From Doryteuthis pealeii (taxonomy: Eukaryota; Mollusca; Cephalopoda; Myopsida; Loliginidae), in NCBI GenBank assembly GCA_023376005.1, contig CM042147.1, positions 117,003,940 to 117,067,939 on the forward strand: a stretch of DNA of 64,000 nucleotides, written 5' to 3'. A program made the position numbers and the translations under genes. Positions 47,624-60,169 of this stretch are shown here, one piece after another. The first letter of the stretch is position 1. Each line of letters opens with the position of its first letter. The notes below the pieces were generated by a model, which was not told the origin of the DNA, ran no database searches, and was given only the letters and a program-made list of their open reading frames with translations.

Positions 47624-47816
47624 CAGTGGTTCTCAACCATGGTCCATGTGGACTCCTGGGGACCATATAAAATTTTTTGGGACACATGCAAGTAAAATGT
47701 ATTTAACTATAAAATTACAATGGGAGTTTTAAGCATCCAATGGCTATGGGAGGGTCCACTAGAATAAAATAGAGTTAAAAAGGGGTCCATGGGTAATAAG
47801 AGGTTGTGAACCATTT
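47624..47816 (+). mobile_element. hAT-type MITE, 193 bp, with 8-bp target duplication
   Basis: Left end CAGTGGTTCTCAACC and right end complement AAATGGTTCACAACC. Flanked by exact GTTTAAAC at 47616-47623 and 47817-47824, just past the TMEM170 polyadenylation signal. Confidence 0.88.
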
Positions 47817-47824
47817 GTTTAAAC

Positions 47825-49009
47825 TGTTGCTCCTCATCTTTATTGGAGACTAATGCAGAATAGTGCGCAAGAGATAAAAAGCATTAGAATCACATTTTAC
47901 ATATAAAACCATTAGGAGAGATGCTATGATTTCTTTTTTACAAATAGAATGTAGTTCCGAAAAAAAAAAAAATAGGAAGATGACCAGTATAGACAGCTAC
48001 GCCTGGAGATGCCCTCTACTGTTGTTGTTGGCACCCTTCTGTCTAGGAGAGACGATGGTGTAGTGTCCAATTTTTTTTTTTTAACTACATAGCCTGGGCG
48101 GGTTCATATGGAGGATGAGCTGTTGCCCAAGCAGAAAATCCCCCTCTCCACAATGCTGATATTATCCAAAGGAAAGGTAAGAAGTCAATGCAGTTTGGCA
48201 GGAGTTGCTGGGTAGCACTGGATTTCAGCGTCACACCACCTAAGGGACTCTGGCTCCTGATTTGTTTTCTACTTCATGACCAATAACTTTTTGACTTGTA
48301 GTATTGAAAATATGCCTTCTTCCAAATCAAGTCGGTTTCATTTAAATCTCCACTCAAAAAAAAATTTAAAAAAAAAAAAAAAAAAAGTAATGTTAAATTT
48401 TTTCTTTCTATGGAAATTTATAAATTGTTTTGGCATTCTCTTTTTAAAGTGTTTTAGCATGTCAAAGCTTTTGGAAGTTTCTGTGGATGTACTGAAATCC
48501 AATGCTTTTTATACATAATTTAATGCATTTATCTCTTGCGCACTATTTTGCATTAGTACCCTTATTGTTATATAAACGCATTTTACGCCAGGTCCCCCTC
48601 AGCTGTTACCTGACGATCTCAGGAGCCTCTGCCCCCCTCCCCCAATTTGGGGAGAAGCTCTTTATTCAATCCATTGGGGGGTTGATCTTTTTTTCCTTTA
48701 CACACGACCAGAACAATTGGTTAAGTCTATGCTATTGTAAAATAATATGTGTGGCATCAGTGGTGAGTTGATGTGGGACAAAAGTGGAAATTGAAAGATT
48801 TTAATAATTGAGGGGAAAAAAGATTAAGGATGGCATTGGCTTCTGACTGGCAAAGCCAGGACAGTGAAGAGTGAATGGGTTAGCAAGAAAGGTAGGAGCC
48901 TGGCTGACATGCCCAAAGGAGACGGACAGAGAGCTTTGGCTGGGTGACAAGATGGACCGCACTGGGCCAAAATCCCTGTGCGCTTGTCTTGGTTTTATAA
49001 AGTTAAAAT

Positions 49010-49047
<38 letters not shown>

Positions 49048-50031
49048 AGTCTTGTGTACTTTAATTAAAAAGTAAGTCACAAGAGATCCCAAGAAGAAAG
49101 GGCAGAGATAAGACCATAGAGTGAGCAGGCCAATATAACATACAAATTGTCAGCCAGTCTTTCTTCATACTTTGCAACAAATTCTTTCTTTTGCGCTTAT
49201 TTTCTTTCATTCTTTCTACTCTTGCTTTTTTTTTTCTAATATTTCTTTCCTGTTTTCATTCTTATTTTCTTTCTACACTTTCATTCTTCCTTTTTTCATT
49301 CATTCAATTTTTTCAGTCATTCTTTCAACTAATTTTTTTTTTTTTTTCATTCTTTGCAACTAATTCTTTCATTCATATTTTGCAACATTCTTTTTCTTGG
49401 GGTGGGGGTGGGTGGGGTCAACTTAGCACCAAATAAAGCTCTGCGGCATAAGTGGGCGTCCAAATATATCAGCTATCTTGAGATTCGGACATGTTAAAGC
49501 CCATTTTGTATTGGTTATTTAAGCATTAGGGGCGAAGGAAAAAAAAAAAGGCTTTTAAAATTTTTTTTAGGGGGTCGGGATTGTACATTATACAAATGTT
49601 ATTGGGTGGTGTATCTCCCTTTAAAGGTAGGAAGAAGCTAAGGCTAGGTAAAGTAAAATCTTCAATTGGCAGGTAATTTTTTCCCCCCTTTTTATATAAG
49701 TGTTGCCTCTTGTCAGGGGGATTTTCTTTTTTCTCCCCTTATCTCAGAGCATGGTTTCCCCGAGTAGCTGGATTGTACCTCGTAAAAACGAGTAAACACC
49801 ACATCCATTAATTACTACTGAAGAAGAGACTAATCACGGTTTTTCATGGCATAAAAATCCTGTACAGGCCATAAAGTTATAACAGTATAATCTTTTTTAA
49901 ATTTAAAAAAGTTCAAAAACAAACAAAAAAAAAGAACAGGTAATAGTCTTTTAGTAGTATAGAAGCCCGTAGCTTTCGCGGTCAAAGTAGAGTGTAGATT
50001 TCAACATAAAGTATCCAAACTTGGACAGCAA
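47825..50031. other. Mostly unassigned; simple repeats
   Basis: 47990-48075 resembles the reversed 3' flank of the non-LTR remnants (GACGATGGTGTAGTGTCC). A-runs at about 48357-48387 and 49015-49044, the latter after AATAAA. 49160-49400 is TTC-rich. No credible gene. Confidence 0.4.
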
Positions 50032-50286
50032 TCATTCTTCGTCTGACAGAGATATAGAATCGCCCGTAATTCCACTCCAGTCTGAAAAGCTTTCGTTCAT
50101 GTGACGTTTCCACCATTCTTTCGACTCTGTAATAGAGTGGGAACGGCTACTCGTCGAAGAGACAGAAAAGGCAGACATGCTGGACGCGTCGCTTCTTTTT
50201 CTCTTTATCCTTCGCTTTTCTTTCGATTCGCTCGAACTGCAGTTCAAATATTTTCGTACTGATTTCACTAACTTCAATCCAGCCAT
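50032..50286 (-). CDS. Orphan Ser-rich basic/acidic small protein (84 aa), hypothetical
   Basis: An uninterrupted ORF whose first ATG with a strong start context (A at -3, G at +4) is at 50286; an upstream in-frame ATG at 50316 would add ten residues. The product has 23 Ser in 84 residues, an amphipathic N terminus (MAGLKLVKSVRKYLN), a basic cluster KEKRRIKRKR at 22-31 that could be a nuclear signal, a Trp-containing motif KEWWKRHMNESFSDWSG, and an acidic end SLSDEE. The balanced composition and rich codon use differ from the AT-rich surroundings, and the frame is not made of a simple repeat. An ATF/CRE-like TGACGTAA lies 14-21 nt before the preferred ATG. I do not recognise the family. It could be a single-exon gene, a first exon, or chance. 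Confidence 0.45.
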   Translation of the reverse strand: MAGLKLVKSVRKYLNCSSSESKEKRRIKRKRSDASSMSAFSVSSTSSRSHSITESKEWWKRHMNESFSDWSGITGDSISLSDEE

Positions 50287-51190
50287 AATTGTTGTCTTTA
50301 CGTCAAAAATAAACACAGGACCGCAACAAAGTCGGGATTAAAAATAAATAAACCGTATTCAGACGCGACTTGACGCGTCTTTTTGTTTTTAAAACGTTTT
50401 CGGTTTCATGAGGTTTATCTGGAAGATACCATTTGAACATTTTAGGGAGGTCAAGTAGGAAGTGAAAAAAATTAAATATTCGAAAAACAAAATATCTAGC
50501 ATTTTATTATTCCCTTCTCATAGACGTAACATAAGGAATAAACGTACATACCCGTGTTTATGTCAACCCTATCCCCCCCCTGCGTAGAGATTGGTTCGAG
50601 ATTTAGGGAAGCTTACGACATTATTATTTATAGAGACTTCAATGTCAGTTTGCGAACTAAAATTATGTCCGCTTATACAGAGTAGTTATTACGAAGCACA
50701 AAATATGTGCTTAAAATCCAAATCATTCGAAAAGGGAAACTTTTAAGTAGGGTAAAGTCATAGAGCGAAAGAGGCATTTTGGTGTAAGTAGGCTGCGCAA
50801 GGAGAGAATGCCAGGTTTATTTTAGAATGGATCGGTCAGCGAGTGAACCTAGCTAAATAGATCCATGTAGTGGTATGACCAGCTTTGTTACCCTTCCCCC
50901 CCCAAAAAAAAAAACTAAACCTTCCGGTTTCTATGCCGAGTTGTGATGACACACTCATGTACTTTACTTCTTGTTTTTTGAGTAAAAATATTTGTAGTGA
51001 ATACATGAGTGTACTCCCTTCAAGTATTCCGAGTAGTTATTTTCCGGCGTCCTCCCCCCCCCCCATGTCAGAGGAACCTAAAAAACATTTTACGTGTGGA
51101 GCCATTCAGTGGCTAGTGTAAAAAATTGCGTGTATCCCTTCGGCATTCCTCTTTTGGGGGCGCTTCAGTTACTGGGCAATAAACCTAACC
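50287..51190. other. No recognised gene; possible promoter side of the orphan ORF
   Basis: Contains ACGCGTC-type CpG-bearing words at about 50360-50380, then AT-rich unique-looking sequence, and C- and A-runs near 50900 and 51055. I see no gene or assignable repeat before the retroposon at 51196. Confidence 0.3.
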
Positions 51191-51195
51191 TTACC

Positions 51196-51737
51196 CCCCG
51201 CCCTGTCGGTGGGGCGTTAGAATGCACCTCTGCAGAGGGGCAAGACTCCCCCAATGGGTCACCTGTTAGTCGTGGGTGGCGACCCGTGATACTTAAGGAT
51301 AGGACCTAGATGGATGAGCAGTCCATGACTTGCAATACTCCATTTTGGCCCTTTCTATGTCTAGACGGGCGATCGGATAGATTCCCTCCGATCAATCAGC
51401 CTGTCACGTCAAGCCCTATCACCTATATGATTGTCCCAAGCCTTTTTTATTATATAGATGCTAGAATGCGGTGTTTGATGGTCTACATGTCCTGGGAATG
51501 ACATTAAACTCTATCTGATGGTGAGGTTCCAGTTTGGGGAATGTGGAGCACCCCTTCATCACCATTGCTCCCAAGTCCACTCTGACCCGGAGTGGTGGTA
51601 CCTGTTAGGGTCCCATCTATGGGTTAAATAGAAAAATATATTTATAAAAAATTGAACCCATTAAGAATGACTTTATTTCAAAACTTCATCGGCATTAAAT
51701 GACCCATTGAGGTTGATATGCCCCAAACCAAACCAGC
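51196..51737 (+). mobile_element. Family C retroposon, full copy
   Basis: Head CGCCCTGTCGGTGGGGCG, tail GATATGCCCCAAACCAAACC. Confidence 0.83.
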
Positions 51738-51865
51738 CTTACCTCTTTTAGACAGGTGTTGCCTGTTGGGGTGACCCTCGGGATTCACGCTGATATATTC
51801 CTTACCGTCCAATGGCCAAAGCTCGACACAGGGTTCCAAAGGCCGGATATTCGCATTCTTTAAAG

Positions 51866-52088
51866 TCGTCGGTGGCCTAAAGTCGGTATCAGCCATACAG
51901 TGAGGGAGTATATTCCCTTTTCACTAGAGCTAGACTAAGGAGATTGTTTAGGCGTCTGGGGCGGTGCGCCACTTCTATCAGCACCTCACTTTACCGCACA
52001 TATCCCTGTACTACTCATACGCTGAGTTGGCGAGGTCCGGAATCGAACCAGGAACCTCGAGGTTCCCAGCCGGACACTCTACCGACTG
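51866..52088 (-). mobile_element. tRNA-derived SINE, family B
   Basis: Reverse copy, with ACCGACTG and B-box complement GGAATCGAACC at its right end. Confidence 0.85.
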
Positions 52089-52267
52089 TTAGAGTAGGTA
52101 GGTACATTGACTCGTACTGAATATTGTTTTTAGTACCTACTTTTCATTTTATATTAACTATGTCTTCCACCCTTAGAAGACAGAGCTAAGTTTTCCGGAG
52201 ACGCGAGTGTCTTCGATTTTATTTTCCTTACTTCTCGCATTTTTCGACCTTTTTTTTTTCCCCTCCA

Positions 52268-52462
52268 TATCGTATTGCTTGCGGCCAAGTCACGCTGAAA
52301 GCATCGGTTCCCGCAAGTTAAGCAGCAATGAGCCTGTTCAATACTTAGATGGGTGACCATTTGAACGACAGCAGGTACCGTATGTAACGTGATATCAAAA
52401 TGACTTCAATCGGCATTGAATTACCCTAAAAGGGTTAATATGCCGTAAAGAAAAACAAAACG
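52268..52462 (+). mobile_element. 5S rRNA-derived SINE (SINE3-like)
   Basis: 52277-52375 is readable as 5S rRNA: GCGGCCAAGTCACGCTGAA, AAGTTAAGCAGC (box A) and ACTTAGATGGGTGACC (intermediate element/box C). Then comes a 3' part CGGCATTGAATTACCCT and AGGGTTAATATGCCGTAAAG, matching the tail of other SINEs here. Diverged from functional 5S, so a retroposon rather than an rRNA gene. Confidence 0.85.
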
Positions 52463-52466
52463 ACCA

Positions 52467-52706
52467 ACCTGCCATATTAGCCCGTTCATACTAACAATCG
52501 CAAGATTCCTGGTTCGATACCGGTCTCCGTCAACTCGGCGCAGGAATAGTACACCTTGGGTAATCTGATCTATGCGCTAAAGTGGGGAGCTGATGGTAGG
52601 TGTGGCACTCCACCTCAGCAAAACCATCTCCACGGTCTAGCGTTAGCGAAAAGGGGATATTCACTCGCTGTTCGACTGATATTGACAATAGGTCACACTG
52701 CCAACT
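52467..52706 (+). mobile_element. tRNA-derived SINE, family B, degenerate head
   Basis: B box GGTTCGATACC is intact and the A box eroded. Lies immediately after the 5S-derived SINE. Confidence 0.8.
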
Positions 52707-53405
52707 TTATGTACTATACCTACACCTTTTTGACTAATTGTGCACTGTACACTTATATCCCACTCGCTTTTTTCTATTATCAAAAAATATTTCCTTTATC
52801 AAATTTCTTTTTTTGCATTGGATTTTAACCGTAAATATACATCCCCCCCCCCCCCACTCATGAATATGTAAATATAGGTTAGGTGTAGGATTTTTCATAT
52901 ACTGGTATGTTTTGGTGACTGTTGTGCGAATTGATTTTATGGTGAAAGGAAAATTGTAGAATGAATCGGGTCACGAATGAGAATAGTTAAGTTAAAAGCT
53001 AGGATAGTGATGACCAACCTTTTTCCCACTCCCCTTTTTAGGCATTGTGCTACATTTATGTATATTTTACATAATAAATATATATATATATATCCCCCCT
53101 CGCTTCTCAGAAAACGTACATATGGACTAATTTGTCTTAACGAGTAACTATTTCGGTGACTGCAGTTGAAAGATTTCGGGGATGTATTTGATGGTAAAAA
53201 GGTTTATAGAACACCAGCCTTCTCACCTTTTTTTCTAATTTTTTAATACCTGGTTTGCTATATTTGTATGATTTATACATAGATACAGCTTAAACTAGGT
53301 CTTCAAATTTCATTCTAACACTAATAAAAACGATAAACGCTAACTGTCTCTGATTTAGATAGATCCGTAGTTTCTATCCTATTCAGTGATAAGGTTCTGT
53401 ACTAA

Positions 53406-53452
<47 letters not shown>

Positions 53453-53735
53453 ATTTAAAATTTTTTATTGGATTATTTTTTCGCATTTCGTTGTATTTGT
53501 AAATACAAATTTCAACCATTCACCACTCGTCCCTCAATATATATCCGTATTAGAATATCATTGTACTGCGATATATTCTCGGCATAAATACGATATTGGG
53601 GGGAAAGGAATATTTTAGTATTTTCTGGTTCAGTAAATGAAATTAGATAAGACCAATCCGCCTTCGTTGTTTTTTTTGTTGTTTTTAACATGTGCCCCAT
53701 TTGTATCGCAAATATACTTACGTAATTAATTGGTT
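52707..53735. other. Unassigned; homopolymer tracts
   Basis: C-run at about 52843-52857, short TA tract at 53078-53094, and a T-run of about 38 at 53409-53446. No gene. Confidence 0.35.
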
Positions 53736-53990
53736 GGAGGTGCGTGGTGTAATGGTTAGTCGTAGGGAATGGACTCGTCGACCCGAGTTCAAATCCTGGA
53801 CGAAGCTACAGTTCACATAAAGCTAATAAAATTGAAAGATATGAATCCAACTACTCTCCCTCCAGCTTTGAGTAAATAGGACAGACTGGGCTCTTCAACC
53901 ATGGTTAGGCAAGGGTTAGAGGGAAAACACTTAAATCAAACTTGTTAAATCCACTTGAGGTGGTCACTACTAAATAGGCTCAGTCCTAAT
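53736..53990 (+). mobile_element. tRNA-derived SINE, family A
   Basis: Well preserved head (GGAGGTGCGTGGTGTAATGG; B box GAGTTCAAATCCTGG). It has a different 3' end with GTGGTCACTACTAAATAGG, also seen at 31820. Confidence 0.85.
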
Positions 53991-54055
53991 CAGTAATCTG
54001 TCACTTAAAAAAATTGGGTTCGACTTAAGTTAACGTTTCCCCTTTAAGTATTTCT

Positions 54056-54379
54056 GGTGCCGTTATAGTATGTAGCCTACCTTTTTGATTCTGTTATAGT
54101 ATGTGGCCTACCCGGTTTTAATGTGCCCTACCTCAGTAAAAGTATATTTATAGATATAAGTAGTAGGTAATTTATTGAAACTAATTATTTTTCACGCATA
54201 TTCAATTTCAAGAAATGCAATTCAGTCATAAGCTGTATATAGTAATTAAGAATAATTAAAAAAATTATCCATAATTTACGTGAATCGGATCTATTTAATT
54301 CTAAAATTCTGAGTTAGGGTTAGTTATTATAACCTTATAATATGCTTTTTTATGGTAGGCCACATACTATAATGGTACC
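54056..54379 (+). mobile_element. MITE family M3, simple copy (324 bp)
   Basis: Uninterrupted reference copy with terminal repeats of about 27 bp. Flanks GTATTTCT/GTATTTTT are a near-match 8-bp duplication. Confidence 0.85.
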
Positions 54380-54507
54380 GTATTTTTTATATACATATGC
54401 AAATCTTGAATTTTCAGATTTTCTACCACCCGTTTACCCTACAAAAGAAATACAAGTAACATTCCATTCACTAATAAACCCGTGTATCTATTATTAAACA
54501 TAACCTA

Positions 54508-55140
54508 ACTCCCCGCCCTATCGTCTGGGGCGTTAGAATGCACCGACTGTGCCTCTACAGAGGGTAAGACTCCCCCAATGGGGCCACCTGTTGGCCGTGG
54601 GTGGCGACCCGTGATGCTTAAGGATAGAACCCAGGTGGATGAGCAGTCCATGACTTGCAATACTCCACTTTGGCCCTATCTTGGGCTAGACGGGCGGCCG
54701 GAGAGATCCCCTCCGATCAATCGGCTGGTCACGTCAAGCCCTAGCACCTATATGATTGTCCCAACCCTATTGCTCTTATGGCAAGCCCCAATCCCTTTAT
54801 CATATGGGTTCTAGAAGGCGGTGACTGAGGGTCTACATGTCCTGGGAATGACATTAAACTCTATCTGATGGTGAGGTTCCAGTTTTGGAGGTTTGGGGAA
54901 TGTGAAGCACACCTTCATCACCATTGCCCCTAGTACACTCTGACCCGGAGTGGTAGTACCTGTTAGGGTCCCTTCTGTGGGTTAAATAGAAAACAGGAGT
55001 TTATAAAAAATTGTATTATCCGTTAAAAATGAAATTATTTCAAAACTTTATTAGCATTAAACATTTTTTTTTACCAATAGAAGTATTCGGCATAAAATAA
55101 CTCAAGGGGTTGACATGCCGTAAAACCCAACCAAACCACA
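54508..55140 (+). mobile_element. Family C retroposon with extra 3' tail
   Basis: Full head and body, then a second tail-like block CGGCATAAAATAACTCAAGG-GGTTGACATGCCG with CCAACCAAACC at 55085-55136. This looks like two retroposon 3' ends joined. Confidence 0.8.
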
Positions 55141-55529
55141 TCATCAGAAGAGTCTGACATAATATTTACCGACGAGTAAAACGTCACTATTTCAGCCATT
55201 TATTTTTTAACCAACTTAATGGTTAGCGAAGCATTGCTAGTGAGTTCAATCCTCACTAGGTACATTATTTATTGGTGAAAATTGTCAAACTTTCTGATGA
55301 CAAATATCATATAGCGATTTGTTTTACTCTAAAATTCTTTACAACTTCTTTTAACTTTGTCTTGGGTGGTTAAAGTTGTGGCGAATAATTAGTCTTTTTG
55401 CGAAAGGTTTCAAGTCTTCTTGCTTACATTTTTATGATCAAAAAGTAGCTTTAAAAAAAAACGCGAAAATAAAGTTAGAAAGCCTGGAATCCAATCGGTG
55501 TATAATTTGGCTCTTTTATAAGAAATATG

Positions 55530-55780
55530 GGCCGGTTTAGCTCGGTCGGTAGAGTGTTCGGCTAGGAATCTCAAGGTTCTTGGTTCGATACTGGCCCCCG
55601 CCAACTTAGCGTATGAGTAGCACAGGGATCTGTGTGCAGTAAAGTAAGGAGCTGATGGTAGGTGTGGCGCTCCACCTCAGACGCTAACACAATCTCCTTG
55701 GTCTAGCGCTATTGAAAAGGGGATAGACTCCCTCGCTGACTGGCTGATACCGACTTTAGGCCGCCCCGATGACTTTACTT
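55530..55780 (+). mobile_element. tRNA-derived SINE, family B
   Basis: Best-preserved head (TAGCTCGGTCGGTAGAG, GGTTCGATACTGG). Confidence 0.9.
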
Positions 55781-55811
55781 TTTACTTACTTATAAGAAAT
55801 ATTATCTTAAA

Positions 55812-56292
55812 CAATTACAGTGACCTCCCTTTGACCATAGCAACAGAGCTCAGGGGTCTTAGCCATAAACAGATGAGATACCCCATGCGATTGGCTAAGG
55901 GCCTTTGTCAGCGACCAATCAGAGCACACGTTACGAGCTCGGTTTGGCCGTGAATTTTGAGGCTGATACCTTAAAATCATTCTCTTCCCACTGTAATCTC
56001 TTCGAGGAACGACGTAGTTTTTTAAACAACAAAGGCGTTGACAGAACGATGAGAATTGGAACAGCATGGGTAGCCGTAGATTTCGTAAAGTCAAGACTTC
56101 AAATACAAGAGACAGAAGTTTTGCAAAAGCATTATTTTGCAAACCATTATACAATACACTTTGTAAACCTTACATATACTTGTATCTCCACTCACATATC
56201 GTATTTTGTATGTTACATGTTCTTGTGATTGATAAACATTGTTTTGTTGTAAAGCCTTGAGTTGTGTTCATTACCTATTTTTTACCCTCATC
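55812..56292 (+). repeat. Dispersed repeat D, copy 2
   Basis: Second copy of the repeat at 12470. The ORFs across it (both strands) are not conserved between copies, so it is not read as a gene. Confidence 0.75.
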
Positions 56293-56759
56293 TGACTGTT
56301 TTCTTTACACTTTTAAAAAATTATTAATTAAATAGAAAGCGATGTTTCATGTTTATTTACATTTGTACAAAGTTGAGTTATCTGGTATATTGAATATTGC
56401 ACCAGGTCTCTAAGTGAAGTGTCCTAAGGTATTACTACGCTAAGGGATTTACACACACCAGTATGCGTAGGGAAGTAGTTCCATGATAATGTTACAGCTA
56501 GCTTGTTTTCAAACGTCTTGTATATATCAGTTTTCAGTTACGAATTCAAAATTGTTGACCCCCCCCCAAGCCAATGATTCTCAATCTGGGTCAACGATAG
56601 TATTGGTGGCCAATGAATTTCTTTACTCTTTTAGATATATTTATTGCAAGAATAACCAGGTTTCTTTCTCTAAAAGGGTTAACATTCAGTTTTCAAGGAA
56701 TTTAATTAACGTTTATGTGCATTAGATTTTGTTATAGTTAACAATACATTAGGTTCAAA
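56293..56759. other. No recognised feature
   Basis: Unassigned AT-rich sequence between repeat D and a retroposon. Confidence 0.3.
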
Positions 56760-57064
56760 TCATATGGGTGCTAGAAGGCGGTAACTGAGGGTCTACATGT
56801 CCTGGGAATGACGTTAAACTCTATCTGATGGTGAGGTTCCAGTTTTGGAGGTTTGGGGAATGTGGAGCACCCCTTCATCACCATTGCTCCCTGGTCCACT
56901 CTGATTCGGAGTGCTAGTACCTGTTAGGGTCCCATTTATGGGTTAAATAGAAAAACATGAGTTTATAAAAAATTGTATTATCCATTAAGAATTGATTTTT
57001 TTCAAAACTTTATCGGCATTAAATGACCCACTGAGTTTGATATGCCACAAAACCAAACCAAACT
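56760..57064 (+). mobile_element. Family C retroposon, 3' half
   Basis: 5'-truncated at CATATGGGTGCTAGAAGGCGG; complete 3' tail. Confidence 0.82.
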
Positions 57065-58239
57065 AATGTCGTATTGCTCGTTCCTAGACTCCATATTCCC
57101 GCCTTTTGTCACTGCACTTCGTTAATTTTTATTACAGCCAAGGGAGATAACCTACTCTAAGTTGCATTTTGGGATTCTTATTTTTAGTTGCAGCTAAATG
57201 TAATATTCTATTTACCAGATATATTAGATAAAATTAATTTCCTTAATAAACAGGATCAAGGAGAAAACTCTGAACTCGTATCCTCTAAAAGGAGATATTA
57301 CGGCTTTTCTAGAAAAGATACTCTTCTACAAAGTGAATATCATACGTCATACCTCATTACAATTTCCTGGTTTTGGAATCGATCAATGTTCTGCACAATA
57401 ATGACCTTGTATTGTATATTGAACATTTGAAAAAAAACAACTTTGTTTTATATTATATTTGGTTGCGCGACCTATTCGAGCTAAATATACTGCATTCTAC
57501 GACACTTCATTTTAAAGTTAAAGTTGCTGGTGTAGATGTTTCCAATTCAATGAGATTCTCCAGCAGAGTGAAATATTTCAAGCAAAATTTTTAAAGATTG
57601 GAAAAAGTGTAGTTGTATGTTACTGCTTTTCCTTATCTTGTTATCGTGTAACTGGTAAACTCAACATTTGTACAAAGACATGATCCTTAATCTTTGGAGC
57701 CGAATATAGAAAATTTAGAAGATCAGCATTAAACACAAGGCTACCATTCAATATTTTTTTGTCTTTGTATGACTTTATGAGTGAACATTCATTTTCCATA
57801 GAATCCAGTTGAAGTTCCAGGTCCACTCTGACCCGGAGTGGTAGTAGTCCATCTATGGGTTAAATAGGAAAAATTGTTTCTAAAAATTAGAAAATAAAAA
57901 CTTTTACCAAACTATCGATTATAACAAACTTGAACTTTACCCTATAACTTATTCTGAAAGTGATTTCTGATCCACTTAGCAGGTCAAAATCAATAAAAAA
58001 AATTTTTGGAAAAAAGGCATGATAAATTTGACCATCCCTCACAACCTACAGCTTGGCATAAAATAACCCCGGATGGGTTGACATACCGTTAAAATCAGTT
58101 TTGGAAGTAATTTTATTAAATACAAGTAGGGATGTCAGTTGTTACCTGGAAAAATATTTCTAACACAACATATGAAAATTAACGATTTACACATGAAAAA
58201 TGTTTATTAAAAATATTGTTTCCCCAAACTAAAACGAAT
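57065..58239. other. Mostly unassigned
   Basis: A family C fragment at about 57818-57870 and a SINE-type tail at about 58055-58105 (GGCATAAAATAACCCCGG, then TGGGTTGACATACCG). Two ORFs of 73-80 codons near 57188-57594 show no recognisable domain. Confidence 0.35.
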
Positions 58240-58447
58240 TTCATTTAGCTTAGTCGCTGGAGCGTCCACCTAGGAACCACAAGGTTCGATACCCGCCCTC
58301 ACCAACTCGGTGTATGAGTAGCACCGATTAAATCTGCGGTAAAGTGGGGACCTGACGATAGGTGTGTTGCTCCACATAAGACGCAAAAACAAACCCCCTG
58401 GTCTAGGGCTAGCGAAAAGGGGGTATACTCCCTCCACCAACTTTACT
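58240..58447 (+). mobile_element. tRNA-derived SINE, family B
   Basis: Diverged head TAGCTTAGTCGCTGGAGCG; short 3' end. Confidence 0.8.
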
Positions 58448-58984
58448 TTGGCTTCGTAAAAACGATAGGGACTAAAATTAAGTAAAATGCAATTGATGTC
58501 ATCTTCTGTCCGTTCTCAAACGCTAATTCTAATAAACTAGTAAAATTTGACTGTGGTGTATATATTCTCTTACGAAGTTCATGTTGTAGGGCTAGGGGCT
58601 TCTGATTGGCCATGAACCAGGGGTGGCAAAACTGCACGCTACACCACTTGTATGAGGGGTTCATACCTTTTCCAAGGGTATTGGTATACAAGTGAACGTA
58701 ATAGCGCGATTGAAGCTGATATAAGAGGTATGTCAATAGTTCCAGGACGGGTGTCACAAGATCTATTTCAAACTCAACTCAAACTACTAGTTTTCCCTTC
58801 AAACGATCAACCAGCATATCTACAAAGAGATACTGCGGCGTTTGCTTTGTTCAGTTCACGAGAAGAGGTGAGAGATGTGACAGGACAACTCGTTGGTGCT
58901 TCATAACGACGCACCTGTCCACACTGTCGTGAGTATCCGAGAGTTCCTAGCCCAGAAGGGGCAACCTCCCTACTCAACCGACCT

Positions 58985-59404
58985 GGCTCCATTTGATGCT
59001 TAAGGATGGAACCCAGGTGGCTGAGCAGTCCATTATGGTCATGTCAAGCCCTAGCACCTATATGATAGCCCTAACCTTATTGCCCTTGTGGCAACCCCAA
59101 CCCTTTTTATAATATGAGTGCTAGAATGTGGTGGCTAATGGTCTTCATGTCTTGGGAATGACGTTAAACTCTGAGATTCCAGTTCTGGAGGTTTGGGGAA
59201 TGTGGAGCACCCCTTCATTGCCATTGCTCCAGGTCCAGTCTGACCTGGAGTGGTATTACCTGTTAGGGTCCCATCTATGGGTTAAATAGAAAAATGTGTT
59301 TATAAAAACATTGAGTATCCATTAAGAATTGATTTATTTCACAACTTTGTCGGCATTAAATGACCCACCGAGGTGATTATGCCGTAAAACAAACCAAACC
59401 AAAC
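58985..59404 (+). mobile_element. Family C retroposon, internally deleted
   Basis: Starts in the GATGCTTAAGGATGGAACC region and ends ATGCCGTAAAACAAACC with repeats. Confidence 0.82.
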
Positions 59405-59570
59405 ATCAGTTAGATGTCACTTTTTATTACTGTGACCGTAGATCAACAGAAAGAATTACGATTGTCTAAAATCTTAAAAGGAAAAGAATTTGAATATTCT
59501 CCCGTTCATATTTTGGGATTATCATAAAAAACAATTACCCTATGAGTAGGATTTGTTACAAGCATAGGGT

Positions 59571-59652
59571 ATCCAGCGAGGATCGAACTCGATGTTCAGT
59601 AGAAATGAACCTGCAAGACTAGCTTGCTAACCATTACCTCACGACGGGACGC
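59571..59652 (-). mobile_element. tRNA-like SINE head (third tRNA family)
   Basis: The - strand reads GGTAATGGTTAGCAAGC and GAGTTCGATCCTCGC, A- and B-box-like, in a 70-80 nt unit. Relatives at 21416, 24325 and 55195. Not a clean cloverleaf, so not called a tRNA gene. Confidence 0.6.
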
Positions 59653-59729
59653 CAACAGATTATTCTCATTAAATAATGTAACTGAGTTTAATATCTGATT
59701 TAAAAAAAGACTAATAAAACCAGTTTTTT

Positions 59730-60027
59730 TAAAGGAATGCTCATTTCAAATTAGTAGCAGGAGACAGCCTCGTACACTTTGTTGATGGTTTTGTTTTTTT
59801 TTTTTTTTTTTCGGGAAAATAAAGTTCTTGTTTTTCAGAATTCCGCAATAATTTTCTTCTACAATGAATTATTTTGGGCATTTTTCAATAAGTACGAACT
59901 TTTTTTTAACAATGAATTAACTTAAGTTATTGCAGAATTCAGATGAAAAGCAAGCTTATTTTCCCGAAAAAAAGCAGATCAAAAGAGCGCACCAGACTAG
60001 CGCCTAATTTGAAGGGAGCATTCCTTA
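59730..60027. mobile_element. Foldback element
   Basis: AAGGAATGCTC...AAATTAG and CTAATTT...GAGCATTCCTT ends; TTTTCGGGAAAATAA and its complement lie in the inner arms. Confidence 0.8.
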
Positions 60028-60169
60028 GAAAACAAAACAAAAAAAAAAACTAAAAATATTCAGGAGTACGTATCTTGAAGATAACCTAAAACCATAATGA
60101 TTCCGTTTAGCTAACTTAGCAGAAAGACATCAAATAAGGATTCAGTTTAGCATTATAATAACTACTAGT

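Noticed and set aside
49801..49870. CTGAAGAAG motif as another hammerhead
   Set aside because: No GAAA strand at a suitable distance and no stem II.
52277..52375. 5S rRNA gene
   Set aside because: Too diverged from functional 5S and fused to a SINE 3' tail.
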